64,000 nucleotides of DNA, from the NCBI GenBank assembly GCA_032622095.1, contig CP136065.1, positions 220,328,151 to 220,392,150 on the forward strand. Direction: 5' to 3'. Position 1 is the first letter of the stretch. Each line of letters opens with the position of its first letter. Below are positions 34,002 to 45,258 of this stretch, piece by piece. Under the pieces are notes generated by a model. That model worked only from the letters and a program-made list of their open reading frames with translations. It ran no database searches and had not been told where the DNA came from. This DNA comes from Siphonodentalium dalli (taxonomy: Eukaryota > Mollusca > Scaphopoda > Gadilida > Siphonodentaliidae). Both the position numbers and the translations under genes were made by a program.

Positions 34002-37000
34002 ACAAGAGATGGACTGTCGTCCGGCGCATACCCCCTCATGGCATACCGCCTAGTGTGGGCACATCTATAACTTATGATGGCTATACTCAGACATATGGCC
34101 CCAGAAATCAGCATTTTCATATAAACAAAGATAACTATAGAACAAAAAACCAAAACAAACTTTTAAATGTGCCATTAAATGTCCTCATAGTGGTGAACAT
34201 CCATACAAAATTTCATTGAGTTCCGAGCATTACTGTTCAAGTTATGAGCTGAACAGACATCGGATGGACCAAACAACCAACATTTCCAGATAAACAAAGA
34301 TGAATAACTCTAGAATGGAAAAGCGGAACAGAACAATTGAACCCCCTATTGAATGTCCTCATAGCAGCGAATATCCATACCAAATTCCATTGAGATCCCA
34401 GCACAATTGTTGAAGTTACAACATGAACAGACACCAGATGGACTAAAAAGCCAACATTTCCCGATAAACAAAGATGAATAATAGTCCAGTGAATTTATGG
34501 TTTTAACCCAGAACTAATTGCAACAGAATTTTTTTTTGCTGGAATTGGTACATTATACCCTCCATAAACAACATACTAAAAATCGGCAAAAATCGGTAAA
34601 AGGGAAATTAGTGAATTTCGTGAAAAAAAAATTGAGAAAATTTGGTCAAATCGTCAGTTTATGGGTTTTCATGAATGTATATAAAAAATTCAAATTTACA
34701 AGTCCTACAAATATCATGCCTATTTTGTCGATCACATTTTCCTGAATCCAGAACTGGAAACCATTCCCAGATTCCTTAAGTATTTTTCGAGTTGTGTGCC
34801 TTCAAAAACGCGAGTTTACCTGATTTCGGAGCCTTAATTTCTCAGAATGAGCCAAATGCCGTATTATATGGTTAATTATTTAAAAAACTAGAGCAAAATT
34901 AATTACTTTTACACTGTTTTAGTAATTTCCTCACTAGATAAAACACAAAATATGATTAATATGTGCATCTATGAATAAGGAGAATAAAATATTCTCAAAT
35001 AAAATGTGTGTTCCATTGTATGGACTTGGCCAAATTTGCCTTGACACATAACTCGTGTGATGAAATACCATATTTGAGGTCATGTAACTCAATAAATTAA
35101 TATCCATATGCTCTGCTTTTCTCATAACATTTTGAGAATACTAGATTGAACAAATTGTGAAGGAATTTCCAAATACATTGGTGAAGAAAATAAAATTATG
35201 GTCCTATGAACTCTTAGTCTAGCCTCTTTTCCGAAAATGCAATTGTGGGACGTTTTGGTCAATTTTAAAAGGATTTTAGGCATATTCAGAAAAATTAACG
35301 AAAGTTTATTGTGTAAAATTATGTGATCTGTCCTCTTAAATCATTTTTTTTGTTGAGAAAATAGCATTTCAATGGCTATACCAATGAATTTCACTGGATT
35401 TCACTCATCATTGTGGAAACATACTCCAAATTTGAACGGCAGAAAAATGGGGTAGGGGAAAGCATATCAACAAAATCTTCAAAATTATGCATCTTGAAGC
35501 AGAAAACTTTATATTAACAGTTTCTGCTTACATTGTTCTTTCATACATAATTTCATATTTCCTTTTTTTATGTTTATTGACAGAGCTATAATATTTTTTG
35601 TCATAATTTGGCAGTGAAATGTCAAATTGGCTATTTTGAGATTGTTTTATACAACATAACCATAAAATTCTAAATCAACGTCCGATAATGTATTAAGCAG
35701 TTTTATAATGCAACAGGAATGTACACAAAACTTGAAGAAAACAACATTGTGTCTGAAATGGCTGTAATTTGGTGATAAGATTGCATTTTGTGATTTTTCC
35801 TACCCCTATACCAACGTTAAAATTTGGAGTCAGTTTCCTGAAAAATGAAAGAAATCAAGTGAAATACTATGGCATAACCAATGTAAGGCTAATTTTTTAT
35901 CACTAAATTGTTGTGGGAGGAAAGTTCAAATAATTTTACACATTAAAACACCCATTGTTTTTTGTTTTTATGGCCCAAATCCTTTTAGATTGGACAAAAA
36001 TGCCTCAAACTGGCATCTTTGGAAACAAGCTAAAACTAAGTATTCAAAGGGCCATAAGTTGATTTTCTTAAATAATGTCCTGTTAATACCTTTACATTTT
36101 GTTCAATCCAACATACTTAAAAGGTTATAAGAAAAGCATGGCATATGGGTATTATATTATTGAGTTACATGACCTCAAATATTGCATTTCATCACACACG
36201 TTCAGTGTCAGAGGCAAAATTGGCCAGGTCCATACAATGGAACACACATTTTGTTTGAGAATATAATCTTCTTCTTAATTATAGATACACATATTAATCA
36301 TATTTTGTGTTTAATCTAGTGAGGAAATTACTATACCACTGAAAAATCCCTTCAGTTTGCTCTAGTTTTTTTAATAATTAATCACAAATAAGGCATTTTG
36401 GCTCATTCTTTGAAATTGAGGCCCCGAAAATGGGCCGAAATCAGGTAAACTCGCGTTTTTGAAGGCACACAACTCGAAAAATACGTAATGAATCTGGGAC
36501 TGGTTTTCAGTACTGGGTTCAGGAAATTGAGGTCGACACAATACACATACCATTTGTAGGATTTGTGAATTTGATTGTTCTGATATGCATCCATGAAAAT
36601 CCATAAATTGATGATTTGACCAAATTTCCCCAAATTTATTTCACGAAATTCACCAATTTCCATTTTTCCGATTTTTGCCGATTTTTAGTATGTTGTTTAT
36701 GGAGGGTTTATGTACTTATTCCAGCAAAAAAAAATTCTGTTGCAATTAGTTCCGGGTGTGGCATTTTTTTCTCATAAATGCACTGGACTATAACTCTAGA
36801 AAGGAAGAGCGGTGCAAAACAATGGAACCCCCTATTGAATATCCTCATAGCAGTGAACATCCATACCAAATTCCATTGAGATCCCAGCACAATTGTTGAA
36901 GTTACAACATGAACAGAAACCAGACGGACCAAAAATCCAACATTTCAAGATAAACAAAGATGAATAACTCTAGAATGGAATATCCGAACAAAACGATGGA

Positions 37001-37338
37001 ACCCTCTATTTAATGTCCTCATAGTTGTGAATATCCATACCAAATTTGGTTGAGACCCCAGCCCAACTGTTGAAGTTACGACATGAACAGACACCAGACG
37101 GACAAAAAAGCCACTATTTCCAGATAAACAAAGATGAATAACTCTAGAATGGAAAATCCGAACAAAACGATGGAAACCTCTATTTAATGTCCTCATAGTA
37201 GTGAACATCCATACCTAATTTCATTGAGATCCGAGCACTACTGTTCAAGTTATGACATGAACAGACATCAGACGGACGGACGCACGGACGGACAGGTGCA
37301 AAACAGTATACCCCCCTTTTTTTTTAAAAGGGGGTATA
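34002..37338 (-). mobile_element. Helentron-like element E2, inserted in D1 and split by D2
   Basis: In minus orientation it begins TATACCCCC (37338), has the CCGT tract and E monomers, is interrupted at 34481-36790, and ends GGAC-GACA-GTCC-ATCTCTTGT (34002). The D2 centre gives the empty site (TTTATTGACAGAGC), again split between T and T. Confidence 0.8.
34481..36790. mobile_element. Foldback element D2, second copy of D1 in inverted orientation
   Basis: The ends are TAGTCCAGTGAATTTATGG and CATAAATGCACTGGACTA, with TA on each side; the host E monomer phrase GATGAATAACTCTAG is restored across it. Its left arm matches the D1 right arm and its right arm matches the D1 left arm, more closely than its two arms match each other. 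D2 is uninterrupted, so it provides the empty site for both E2 and F3. Confidence 0.85.
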
Positions 37339-38436
37339 ATAAACATAAACAAAGGAAATATGAAATTACATATGAAAGAACAATGTAAGCAGAAGCTGTT
37401 AATTATAAAGTTTTATGCTTCAAGATAAATAATTTTGAAGATTTTGTTGATATGCCTTCCCCTACCCCATTTTTCTGCCGTTTAAATTTGGAGTAAGTTT
37501 CCACAATGATGAGTGAAATCCAGTGACATTCATTGGTATAACCATTGAAATGCTATTTTCTCAACAACAAAATGATTTAAGAGGACAGATCACATAATTT
37601 TACACAATAAACTTTCGTTAATTTTTCTGAATATGCCTAAAATCCTTTTAAATTTGACAAAAACGCCCCACAATAGCATTTTCGGAAAAGAGGCTAGACT
37701 AAGAGTTCATAGGACCATAATTTTCTTTTCTTCACCAATGTATTTGGAAATTCCTTCACAATTTGTTCAATCTAGTATTCTCAAAATGTTATGAGAAAAG
37801 CAGAGCATATGGATATTAATTTATTGAGTTACATGACCTCAAATATGGCATTTCATCACACGAGTTCTGTGTCAAGGCAAATTTGGCTAAGTCCATACAA
37901 TGGAACACACATTTTGTTTGAGAATATTTTATTCTCCTTATTCATAGATGCACATATTAATCATATTTTGTGTTTTATCTAGTGAGGAAATTACTAAAAC
38001 AGTGAAAAAGTCATAAATTTTGCTCTAGTTTTTTAAATAATTAACCATATATTAAATACGGCATTTGGCGAAATTAAGGCTCCGAAATCAGGTAAACTCG
38101 CGTTTTTTTGAAGGCACACAACTCGAAAAATACTTAAGGAATCTGGGAATGGTTTCCAGTTCTGGATTCAGGAAAATGTGGTCGACAAAATAGGCATGAT
38201 ATTTGTAGGACCTGTAAATTTGAATTTTTTATATACATTCATGAAAATCCATAAATTGATGATTTGACCAAATTTTCCCAATTTTTTTTCACAAAATTCA
38301 CTAATTTCCCTTTTTCTGATTTTTGCTGATTTTGTTTATGTATGTTGTTTATGGAGGGTATATGTACCAATTCCAGCAAAACAAAATTCTGTTGCAATTA
38401 GTTCTGGGTAAAACCATAAATGCACTAGACTATTAC

Positions 38437-38532
38437 CTGCAGCGTAGTACATGATTCCTTTATGATGTAAAGACAGTCGCCTCATTTCACTCTGGCTTTC
38501 TGGACGACCTAATACTATGATCTTCTCAGTCC
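38437..38532 (-). CDS. TATDN1-like: Exon 3 (visible numbering) of TATDN1/TatD-like gene
   Basis: The acceptor is tatgttacag and the donor CTGCAG|gtaata. 96 bp, in phase with both neighbours. It encodes TEKIIVLGRPESQSEMRRLS and HHKGIMYYAA, matching the TatD stretch in which G-V-x-K-(I/F)-(I/M)-(V/T)-(T)-G is followed by a helix and then the A-G-(V/C)-H-P strand. The normal HP pair would straddle the next junction and is absent here. The 11 kb intron after it contains the D1 nest and J. Confidence 0.85.
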
Positions 38533-38632
38533 CTGTAACATAGCAACATGCAATACAATATAACATGATTATTAAAGATTCCCAGCTAATAAATTTTGAA
38601 GCAACATTTACTATCAGCTTCCAGATCAAGCC

Positions 38633-39063
38633 TGAGTTCAGTGTGCCTGTCATTCGCAGAATGAGGTCCCCAGAAGGTGAATTTAGTGATGCTATCCCAC
38701 ATAGCGGACTAGCATAACTAAATTCACCCTCTGGGGAGCTCATTCTGCTTTGGCCTCATCTTCTCTGGAAAGTTTCTTTATTATGAAATTTTCTATAGAA
38801 ACTTCTTCACATAGATTCTATTTCTTTTTTAGTTTCATTTCTCTATATCCCCAAATCGGAAGACGACACATTTCATAATCGAGGTTCCCAACTCAATCTG
38901 AGTCTGTCTCCCATAGCAGATGAGGCCATGCAGAATGAGGTTCCCAGAGGGTGAATTTAGTGATGTTAGCCCGCTATGCGGGATAGCATCACTAAATTCA
39001 CCTTCTGGGGACCTCATTCTGCAAATGACAGGCACACTATTATATATATAAAACTCAGGCTTG
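38633..39063. mobile_element. Foldback element N, copy 5, long form
   Basis: CAAGCCTGAGTTCAGTGTGC at the left and the inverse (ACTCAGGCTTG) at the right. GAATGAGGTCCCCAGAAGG and GAATGAGGTTCCCAGAGGG dyads flank a spacer of about 190 bp. TATATATATA interrupts the right end. Confidence 0.7.
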
Positions 39064-39217
39064 TTCTAAATCATCATTTTTACATGACAATTTAATTTTT
39101 TGTAAAATTCCAAGCTGATCCAGGATAAGGATTATTTTTTGGACCTGATGATTACTAAATTTTATTATTTATCATTTCAATATGTTTGAGGAATTGTTTT
39201 TACCTTGATCTGTGGTA

Positions 39218-39369
39218 CAGTAATGCTCTAAATAATTGTTGCCATTCATTGGAAAGCTCTCAGTGAGAGCTTTCCGATGAATGTCAACAAGCCATATTTT
39301 CGACTAAATCCTGAAAAGTTACCCATAATTCTGCTGTGGTTAAGGAGTCGATTATTTAGAGCATTACTG
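39218..39369. mobile_element. TA-type foldback MITE P, deletion copy
   Basis: CAGTAATGCTCTAAATAAT jumps directly into TGTTGCCATTCATTGG, so most of the left arm is gone; the right arm is complete to GCATTACTG. Confidence 0.65.
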
Positions 39370-39401
39370 CATAAATATTAGGAGGTAGTTTAAAGGGACT
39401 T

Positions 39402-39664
39402 AATCCTGAGGTTCATGAAGGGAGCTGCGCTGGTGCAGCATTAAAGATCCTGTGCCAGTGCATTCTCGTATATATGCAAGTCTCCCATAGGGAGCCTCTC
39501 ATATATAAGAGAATGCACTGGCTTACAAGGTAAATATTTTTAGGCCAATGTATTCTCATATACATAATATGGGAGGCTCCCTATGGGAGACTGACATATA
39601 TAAGAGAATGCATTGGCACAGGGTTTTCGCAAAATGTCAGAAAGCTCCAGTCATGGAAGGGTTG
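39402..39664 (+). mobile_element. Family 2 palindromic MITE, two-hairpin form
   Basis: GGAGCTGCGCTGGTGCAGCA near the left and CAGTCATGGAAGGGTT near the right. Two inverted hairpins have CTCCCATAGGGAG centres. Seven bases further right is a family 1 copy. Confidence 0.75.
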
Positions 39665-39670
39665 AGGCCT

Positions 39671-40068
39671 TTAACCCTTTACCCAACAAACCGGCCAAAA
39701 ACGGCCAAATAAAGCTGCAACAGCCTAAATTATCTTGGGTCTATCAATAAAACCATACAAATATGGATATCATTTGAACCGGCTCATTGACCACATTGTG
39801 ATGGTTACAGTTATGCCCTGTGCCAATGCATTCTCTTATATATGCGAGTCGACCATAGGTCGCCTCGCATATATAAGAGAATGCATTGGCCTAAAAAAAA
39901 TCTGTTTTTAACACTTTTTACCATTTTTTCTTACATTCTTTAACAATTTTATAATTTGTAATGTGTTAAGCCAAAGCATTCTCTTATATATGCGAGGCGA
40001 CCTATGGTCGACTCGCATATATAAGAGAATGCATTGACACAGGGCCGTTCTGTTGGGTAAAGGGTTAA
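39671..40068 (+). mobile_element. TTAA-flanked MITE, family 1, copy 4
   Basis: 398 bp between two TTAA. Hairpin arms are intact apart from a CCAAAGCATT / GCATTGACAC pair of scattered changes at 39972 and 40032. Confidence 0.85.
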
Positions 40069-40515
40069 AGTGAGTTCATGCGATTAATTAGATTTACTTA
40101 TTTTCATTATTAATTACTCTCCAAAATTGAGATTTCGCTTGTCAAAGCCATTGTTATGTAAACATTATGGTTACAGTGGAATTACCGATAGAAGTCCAAT
40201 TAGCCCAATAAGATACCTAAGTTAAATAAAAAACTTGATGTTAACATTGGAGAATTTCAAACTATTGAAAAATATTCATAAAATCATATTCAGACAAAAG
40301 TATTTGAACTTAATTTATGATTAGCAATGTTTGATGACAAATGACTGAAACTGTTTTGTTTACATAACAATAGTTTCAACACGTGATATTTTATTATTGG
40401 AGAAATATCGATAATGCAGACTTTTATATTATTTGCACATTTACCCCACTGTGAGTGCCTTGGGTCCCTTTAATGACTGATATAGTGTTTAAACCCAAAA
40501 ATGACATTATATATC
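40069..40515. other. Intron sequence with a small dyad
   Basis: CATTGTTATGTAAACA at 40149 and the inverse TGTTTACATAACAATAG at 40358 could be the ends of a short unidentified element. Nothing else was recognised. Confidence 0.4.
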
Positions 40516-40518
40516 ATA

Positions 40519-40930
40519 CTAGCCGATGAGCCCGACGTTGTCCGGTCTATTCAAAAACCAACAGACGTTGTCCGGGCTATTCAAAAACCAAATTTCAAGT
40601 CGATAGCTCCACCCGTTTCCGAGATCTGGTCTGCGCATGCGCGAAGCTGGCGTCGCACGGGCTCGGCGACCCGATAAAATTCGTATCCGGGGCAAGATAC
40701 ATTCACATAGCAAATTTCAAGTCGATAGCTCCACCCGTTTCCGAGATCTCGCCTGCGCATGCGCGAAGCGGGCGCCGCACGGGCTCGCCAATACGACAAC
40801 GTCCACCGCCTGGTCAAACTACACACACGTACCAAGTTTCGTACCGATCGGTCAAGAATCGTAGATTTGTATAAATGACAAACTGACAAACATACAAACA
40901 GAGGTCTTCAAAATATATATGAGATTCTAC
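40519..40930 (+). mobile_element. Tandem-core element Q, copy 2
   Basis: It starts ACTAGCCGATGAGCCCGAC; the first ~40 bases with TTGTCCGG(T/G)CTATTC are duplicated. Two 126 bp monomers and the end TTCAAAATATATATGAGATT follow, as in the 18.65 kb copy but with fewer monomers. Confidence 0.7.
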
Positions 40931-42252
40931 ATTGTATACTATAGGAAATAGGATGTTCCAAATAAAAGATATAACAAAGTTATCTAGTTGAAAAAATTTA
41001 ATTAAATGTTATATAACTGATGTAACCTGAATGTTTGTTTTTGGGAGTTTCTATAATAATAGTCCAGTCAACATAGGGTTTGACCTAGAGTCCAAGAAAT
41101 GATTTTTATCATTTTTAGAATCAGTACACAATTCCGATCAACATATCAAAAATCTTCTACGAGATATGTGCATGATGTTTCATACTCGAGCATATTCTGG
41201 GGTTATCCCATATCAGAAATTCACCAATTATTGTTAAGGGTAGGTTAGGTATCAGGAGTATTTCGGGACAGTTTTGGAGAAAAACTGGCCACAAATGATT
41301 ACATTTGACACATGGATCACTGGTCATTTGAACAAAATTGTCTACTAAGAAACCGCATTGTAACAGCATGAAAATTAGTCTTACATACAGTGTATGATGT
41401 GCCGTCTCTTTGACCTTGTGTGGTGGGGTGCTAATCTATTAATGAGATGATTGTTTCTTTACAATATAATAGACAGATCCATCGAAATGTATAACTGTGT
41501 AATTCCTATGCTGCAATATATCATATAATGACTTATTTCAAGAATTGATGTAATATAGACAACCATGTTGGACGCCAACAAAGTTTCTCCAAAGCGGATT
41601 TTTAGATATTGTATACTGAAGACTCTCCTGCGTCTTTTGACATTAAAATCGCTTTCTTACCAATTTCTTTCGGGTTAACCCATCTTTTCACGTACAAACG
41701 CCACACTATCATTGTTTTGCACTCAGCGATATTTTTACCCATGTGACCTCTGCAGCAAAATGATGTCAGCTTCATGCCCAATCGTGAGGCAATTAGAAAT
41801 TCATTTACATCATTTTTATATATGACATGGCCCCATACTCCAAGCATACATCATGTTGGTGTGATTTTCTTACCCATATACACCTTAACAGAAACCACAG
41901 AAAACACCCATGGGCACTGCCAGAAAAGATGTCAGTTTTCATATTTTGCACACAGATCTCGCAGAGGTGTGGGAAAGGACCCCGCACACCATGAGAATAT
42001 ATAGTTTCAATTCTGTCAAATTTTGTCCAGGTTAGGCCATATTTCTCGTATTTTGACTGAACTATAATGTTTTGAGCTGGACTTGTTACCAGAAACTTGC
42101 AATGCATTGTGGAAGAAAAAGCGGGAAGTCACTGAGCGATTTTCCATCCCTTGTTGGACACTTCTAGGGCACAGATGTTCCATATCTTTGTGGAATATAC
42201 AATATTTCTTGATATGCACAAATAATGTAACTATTTCCAGACTAAATCTTAC
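40931..42252. other. Intron 2 of the TATDN1-like gene, no exon recognised
   Basis: Several overlapping minus-strand frames of 60-100 codons occur at 41602-42255, but none joins the flanking exons in phase or shows a TatD motif, while exons 42253 and 38532 join directly in phase. AATAGTCCAGTCAACATAGG at 41059 resembles the end of family D. Confidence 0.5.
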
Positions 42253-42485
42253 CACAAGTTTTAGCCCTGTTAATCATGACTGTCCATTCAGACATGTAGT
42301 TTTTGTTGGCCATACTTGTAGCAACATCCACCATTCTGTACATAAATTTTAATTTTGTTTCCAGCAGCCTCTCTGGTATTGTTATTGGCTTTGTCTGGTA
42401 GACACCCTGATCCGTCGTCATCCATGTTGTTTTGAAAATATCACCCAGTTCATGAGAAATGTCAATTAAATAATCGTCTACCTTC
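42253..42485 (-). CDS. TATDN1-like: Exon 2 (visible numbering) of TATDN1/TatD-like gene: start of the TatD domain
   Basis: The acceptor is ccatttttag and the donor TGTG|gtaaga. It is in phase with the exon at 44938 (2+1) and the exon at 38532 (1+2). DDYLIDISHELGDIFKTTW matches the first strand of TATDN1 (F-I-D-I-x-x-N-L-x-D), which already lacks the HxH of bacterial TatD. A ~30 residue insertion containing KPITIPERLLETKLKF precedes the helix WTVMINRAKTCG that leads into the next exon. Confidence 0.75.
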
Positions 42486-42564
42486 CTAAAAATGGAAATG
42501 TGTTGTCAAATATAATGACCTAAGCATTATTTTGGTTGTGCATGTAGTATGGAGAAGAATTCTT

Positions 42565-42720
42565 AACTGAAATTTTCGAAAACCCTGTGCCAATGCATTT
42601 CGTATATAACCGAGTCTCCCATAGATAAGAGAATGCATTGGCCTAAAAATATTTAACTTCACCTTGTAAGCCAGTGCATTCTCTTATATATGCGGGCACA
42701 GGATCATGAAAGAGTTTTAA
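42565..42720 (-). mobile_element. Family 2 MITE, decayed copy
   Basis: CGAAAACCCTGTGCCAATGC, a shortened first hairpin, TTCACCTTGTAAGCCAGTGC and a truncated second hairpin, ending GATCATGAAAGAGTTTTAA. Confidence 0.6.
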
Positions 42721-42939
42721 GATGCATAATCCAAATTAATGCTACTAAATTACTATTTCTTTGTCTTCCGGGGCCTAACAAATATTTTATTCGATTTGAG
42801 GAACGCACCCAACAAATCTCAAAGTTATCAGATATTTATTTTGTTTAAATCTGTTATTTTTCACCATCTGGAATATTTGGCAGCCTGGCAAATATTCGAC
42901 GATTGCTGACTGACATACTCTCGATACCAAATTGCGTTG

Positions 42940-43110
42940 AACAAAACGTTGATATATAACAATTTTTGGGCAATATTATACTATAGTTGACAGTGGTTAG
43001 CATTATCTATTGGCAATTAATCGATCTGATAACTGTAGCGGCATTTCAAGAAATATTGTTGTTGTGGATGGAATCTTATGATATGGAGACCATCAAATCT
43101 GATTGTGTGC
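42940..43110 (-). repeat. Repeat shared with the tandem array at 52.4, 56.9 and 61.8 kb
   Basis: The inverse of this segment reads AATCAGATTTGATGGTCTCC, then CGCTACAGTTATCAGATCGA and TAATGCTAACCACTGTCAAC, matching 52373-52495 with scattered differences. A run of the 12 bp unit AATATGTGATAA follows at 43130-43190. It may be a dispersed element or old shared sequence of the two TATDN1-like loci. Confidence 0.5.
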
Positions 43111-43355
43111 CTTTAAAGACCCATATAATATGTGATAATAATATGTGATAATAATATGTGATAATAATATGTGATAATAAACTTAGGATTCTATTTTTGA
43201 TTATTTCACCTTTGTTGTATTCCTTGCATTGAAGTTGACAGATCAATACATATTGATATTTATGTACTGTCCACTTCGACATGTTTATCACAATGTGTAT
43301 CGAATGAAACCTGCTCGTCAGGCCAAATTTCAGAATAAACCCACAAGACTACCTA

Positions 43356-43569
43356 CAGTAATGCCCCAAATAATCGACTCATTAGTCACAGTAGAATTAT
43401 GGATAACTTTTCAATATTTAGTCGGAAATATGTTATTATTGCCATTCATCAGAAAGCTTTCACTGAGAGCTTTCCAATGAATGGCAACAAGCCATATTTC
43501 CGACTAAATCCTGGAAAATTACCCATAATTCTGCTGTGGTTAAGGAGTCGATTATTTAGGGCATTACTG
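43356..43569. mobile_element. TA-type foldback MITE P, full copy
   Basis: TA-CAGTAATGCCCC to GGGCATTACTG-TA, near-complete palindrome around AGCTTTCACTGAGAGCTTTC. Confidence 0.75.
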
Positions 43570-43845
43570 TACAGCCACAAGACTACCTAATTTATTGATT
43601 GCTTTCAGCTCTCCATACAACAGTGTTAATGAATTCAATGCATTTGGGGACATATTGAGCTGAACCCCTATTTTACTTAGCAGCCCCATTTAACCAATGC
43701 TATTCTAAATACTCATTGACAAGTAGTTCGCAAAGGAAATGTTCAGGAAGCTCCATATGAAAGGGTTAATCCTGGTTTCCTTTAATGTTTATATACTTTT
43801 GGATTTTTAATGAATTAGATTAAATTATGCTTAGGATTAGAAATA

Positions 43846-44025
43846 CTGTAATGCCCTAAATAATGACTCCTTAACCACAGAAGAATTATGGGTAACTTTT
43901 CACGAATTAGTCGGAAATATGGCTTGTTGCCATTCATCGGCAACAAGACATATTTCCGACTGAATCGTGAAAAGTTACCCATAATACTTCTGTGGTTAAG
44001 GAGTCAATTATTTAGAGCATTACTG
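43846..44025. mobile_element. TA-type foldback MITE P, copy with arm-matched private changes
   Basis: Both arms carry CCACAGAAG / CTTCTGTGG, where other copies have CCACAGCAG / CTGCTGTGG, and TTCACGA / TCGTGAA in place of TTCAGGA / TCCTGAA. The centre is reduced to CATCGGCAACAAG. Confidence 0.75.
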
Positions 44026-44029
44026 TATT

Positions 44030-44250
44030 TCCCTTAGGAAATGTTCAGACATCCGGTTGTTTTGTTGAACTTATTATCTAAATATTTCCCACCAATGAAC
44101 ATGAATCATTCTGCATTTGTATTATGTGTTTTTCTGTCTGTTGTCTACTTTTGTTACCTGAACACCCCTCTAAATGAATAATAGACAGTTCCAATGTATA
44201 CTTTTATAACTGAATGGGAGAATCCATTTAGTAAAGAAAAAGGGTTAAAT
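44030..44250. mobile_element. Family 3 TTAA element, right part continuous
   Basis: AGGAAATGTTCAGACATCCG, then TTGAACTTATTATCTAAATA, then CCATTTAGTAAAGAAAAAGG and TTAA. It abuts the P element on the left. This copy shows the uninterrupted sequence that is split at 11.2 kb. Confidence 0.55.
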
Positions 44251-44262
44251 GAATCTGAAAAG

Positions 44263-44812
44263 AACTGCCATATTATAATAAAGGACACCCTACACCAAAT
44301 ACATGCTATATTACAATAAAGGACACCCTACACCAAATACATGCTATATTATAATAAAGGACAACCTACACCAAATACATGCTATATTACAATAAAGGAC
44401 AACCTACAACAAATACATGCTATATTATAATAAAGGACAACCTACACCAAATACATGCCATATTATAATAAAGGACACCCTACACCAAATACATGCTATA
44501 TTATAATAAAGGACAACCTACACCAAATACATGCTATATTATAATAAAGGACAACCTACACCAAATACATGCAATAATATAATAATTAATGGCAACCTAC
44601 ACCAAATACATGCTATATTATAATAAAGGACAACATACACCAAATACATGCTATATTATAATAAAGGACAACCTACACCAAATACATGCCATATTATAAT
44701 AAAGGACAACCTACACCAAATACATGCTATATTATAATAAAGGACACCCTACACCAAATACATGCCATATTATAATAAAGGGCAACCTACACCAAATACA
44801 TGCTATATAATT
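44263..44812 (+). repeat. Minisatellite S3, 38 bp unit
   Basis: About 14 copies of CTATATTATAATAAAGGACA followed by ACCTACACCAAATACATG. Variant positions (AACCT/CACCC, GCTAT/GCCAT) alternate irregularly. It lies just downstream (gene sense) of the exon at 44938, in the following intron. Confidence 0.9.
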
Positions 44813-44937
44813 TTACCCAAATACATGCTTATATCATTAAGTATATTTTTGATACATGCTTATATCATTAAAGTATGTTTTTTATACTCCTCTTCGTCCA
44901 TACATGCTTTGAAAGTGATACTTTCTTTATAACTTAC

Positions 44938-45109
44938 GTGTCAGTATATTTGAATATTTTATCAACCATTTTCTTTGGAACACTAAGCCTTCCAAATCCC
45001 CGACTTTTCCCTTTCTTGTCAGTGAATATTTCAATTTTGGTGCGTTCATTTTTAGGAAGCTTGAGAGCTTTCTTCAGAGTATCGACAGTTGTAATTTCAT
45101 TCAGGTTCA
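44938..45109 (-). CDS. TATDN1-like: Exon 1 (visible numbering) of TATDN1-like gene: RRM-like segment
   Basis: The acceptor is acaatttcag and the donor GACAC|gtaagt. It joins the exon at 42485 with a 2+1 codon. It encodes NLNEITTVDTLKKALKLPK then RTKIEIFTDKKGKSRGFGRL. KGKSRGFGRLSV resembles the RNP1 motif of RNA-recognition motifs, and the beta-strand IEIFTD precedes it. Only part of an RRM fits here, so at least one earlier exon must exist to the right; none was found before 51 kb. Confidence 0.65.
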
Positions 45110-45258
45110 CTGAAATTGTAATATATTGCTACAATACCCATCTTCATAATTCCTGATTCTCAAGTAACTATAATTTAAAATATCTGACAAACACCCAGGG
45201 TTTGTCTTGATGGTTGATGACGATGTCATATCGGGAATGTTCTTGGCAGTCATCTAAG

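Larger units (their letters stand above)
31758..38434. mobile_element. Long-terminal foldback element D1 with nested insertions
   Basis: The left arm is 31758-32088 plus 33230-34001; the right arm (inverse) is 37339-38434. The ends read TGGTCCAGTGCATTTATG and the inverse of TAGTCTAGTGCATTTATGG. Arms have CAGAACTAATTGCAACAGA, GGAGGGTTTATGTAC and CGAGTTGTGTGCCTTC phrases. The element encloses F3 in its left arm and E2 (with D2) at its centre. Its right end lies four bases from the splice donor of the exon at 38437. No coding capacity was recognised. Confidence 0.8.

Noticed and set aside
41602-42255. Overlapping minus-strand frames, possible extra TatD exons
   Set aside because: The exons at 42253 and 38532 already join in phase with continuous TatD homology; these frames have no family motif.
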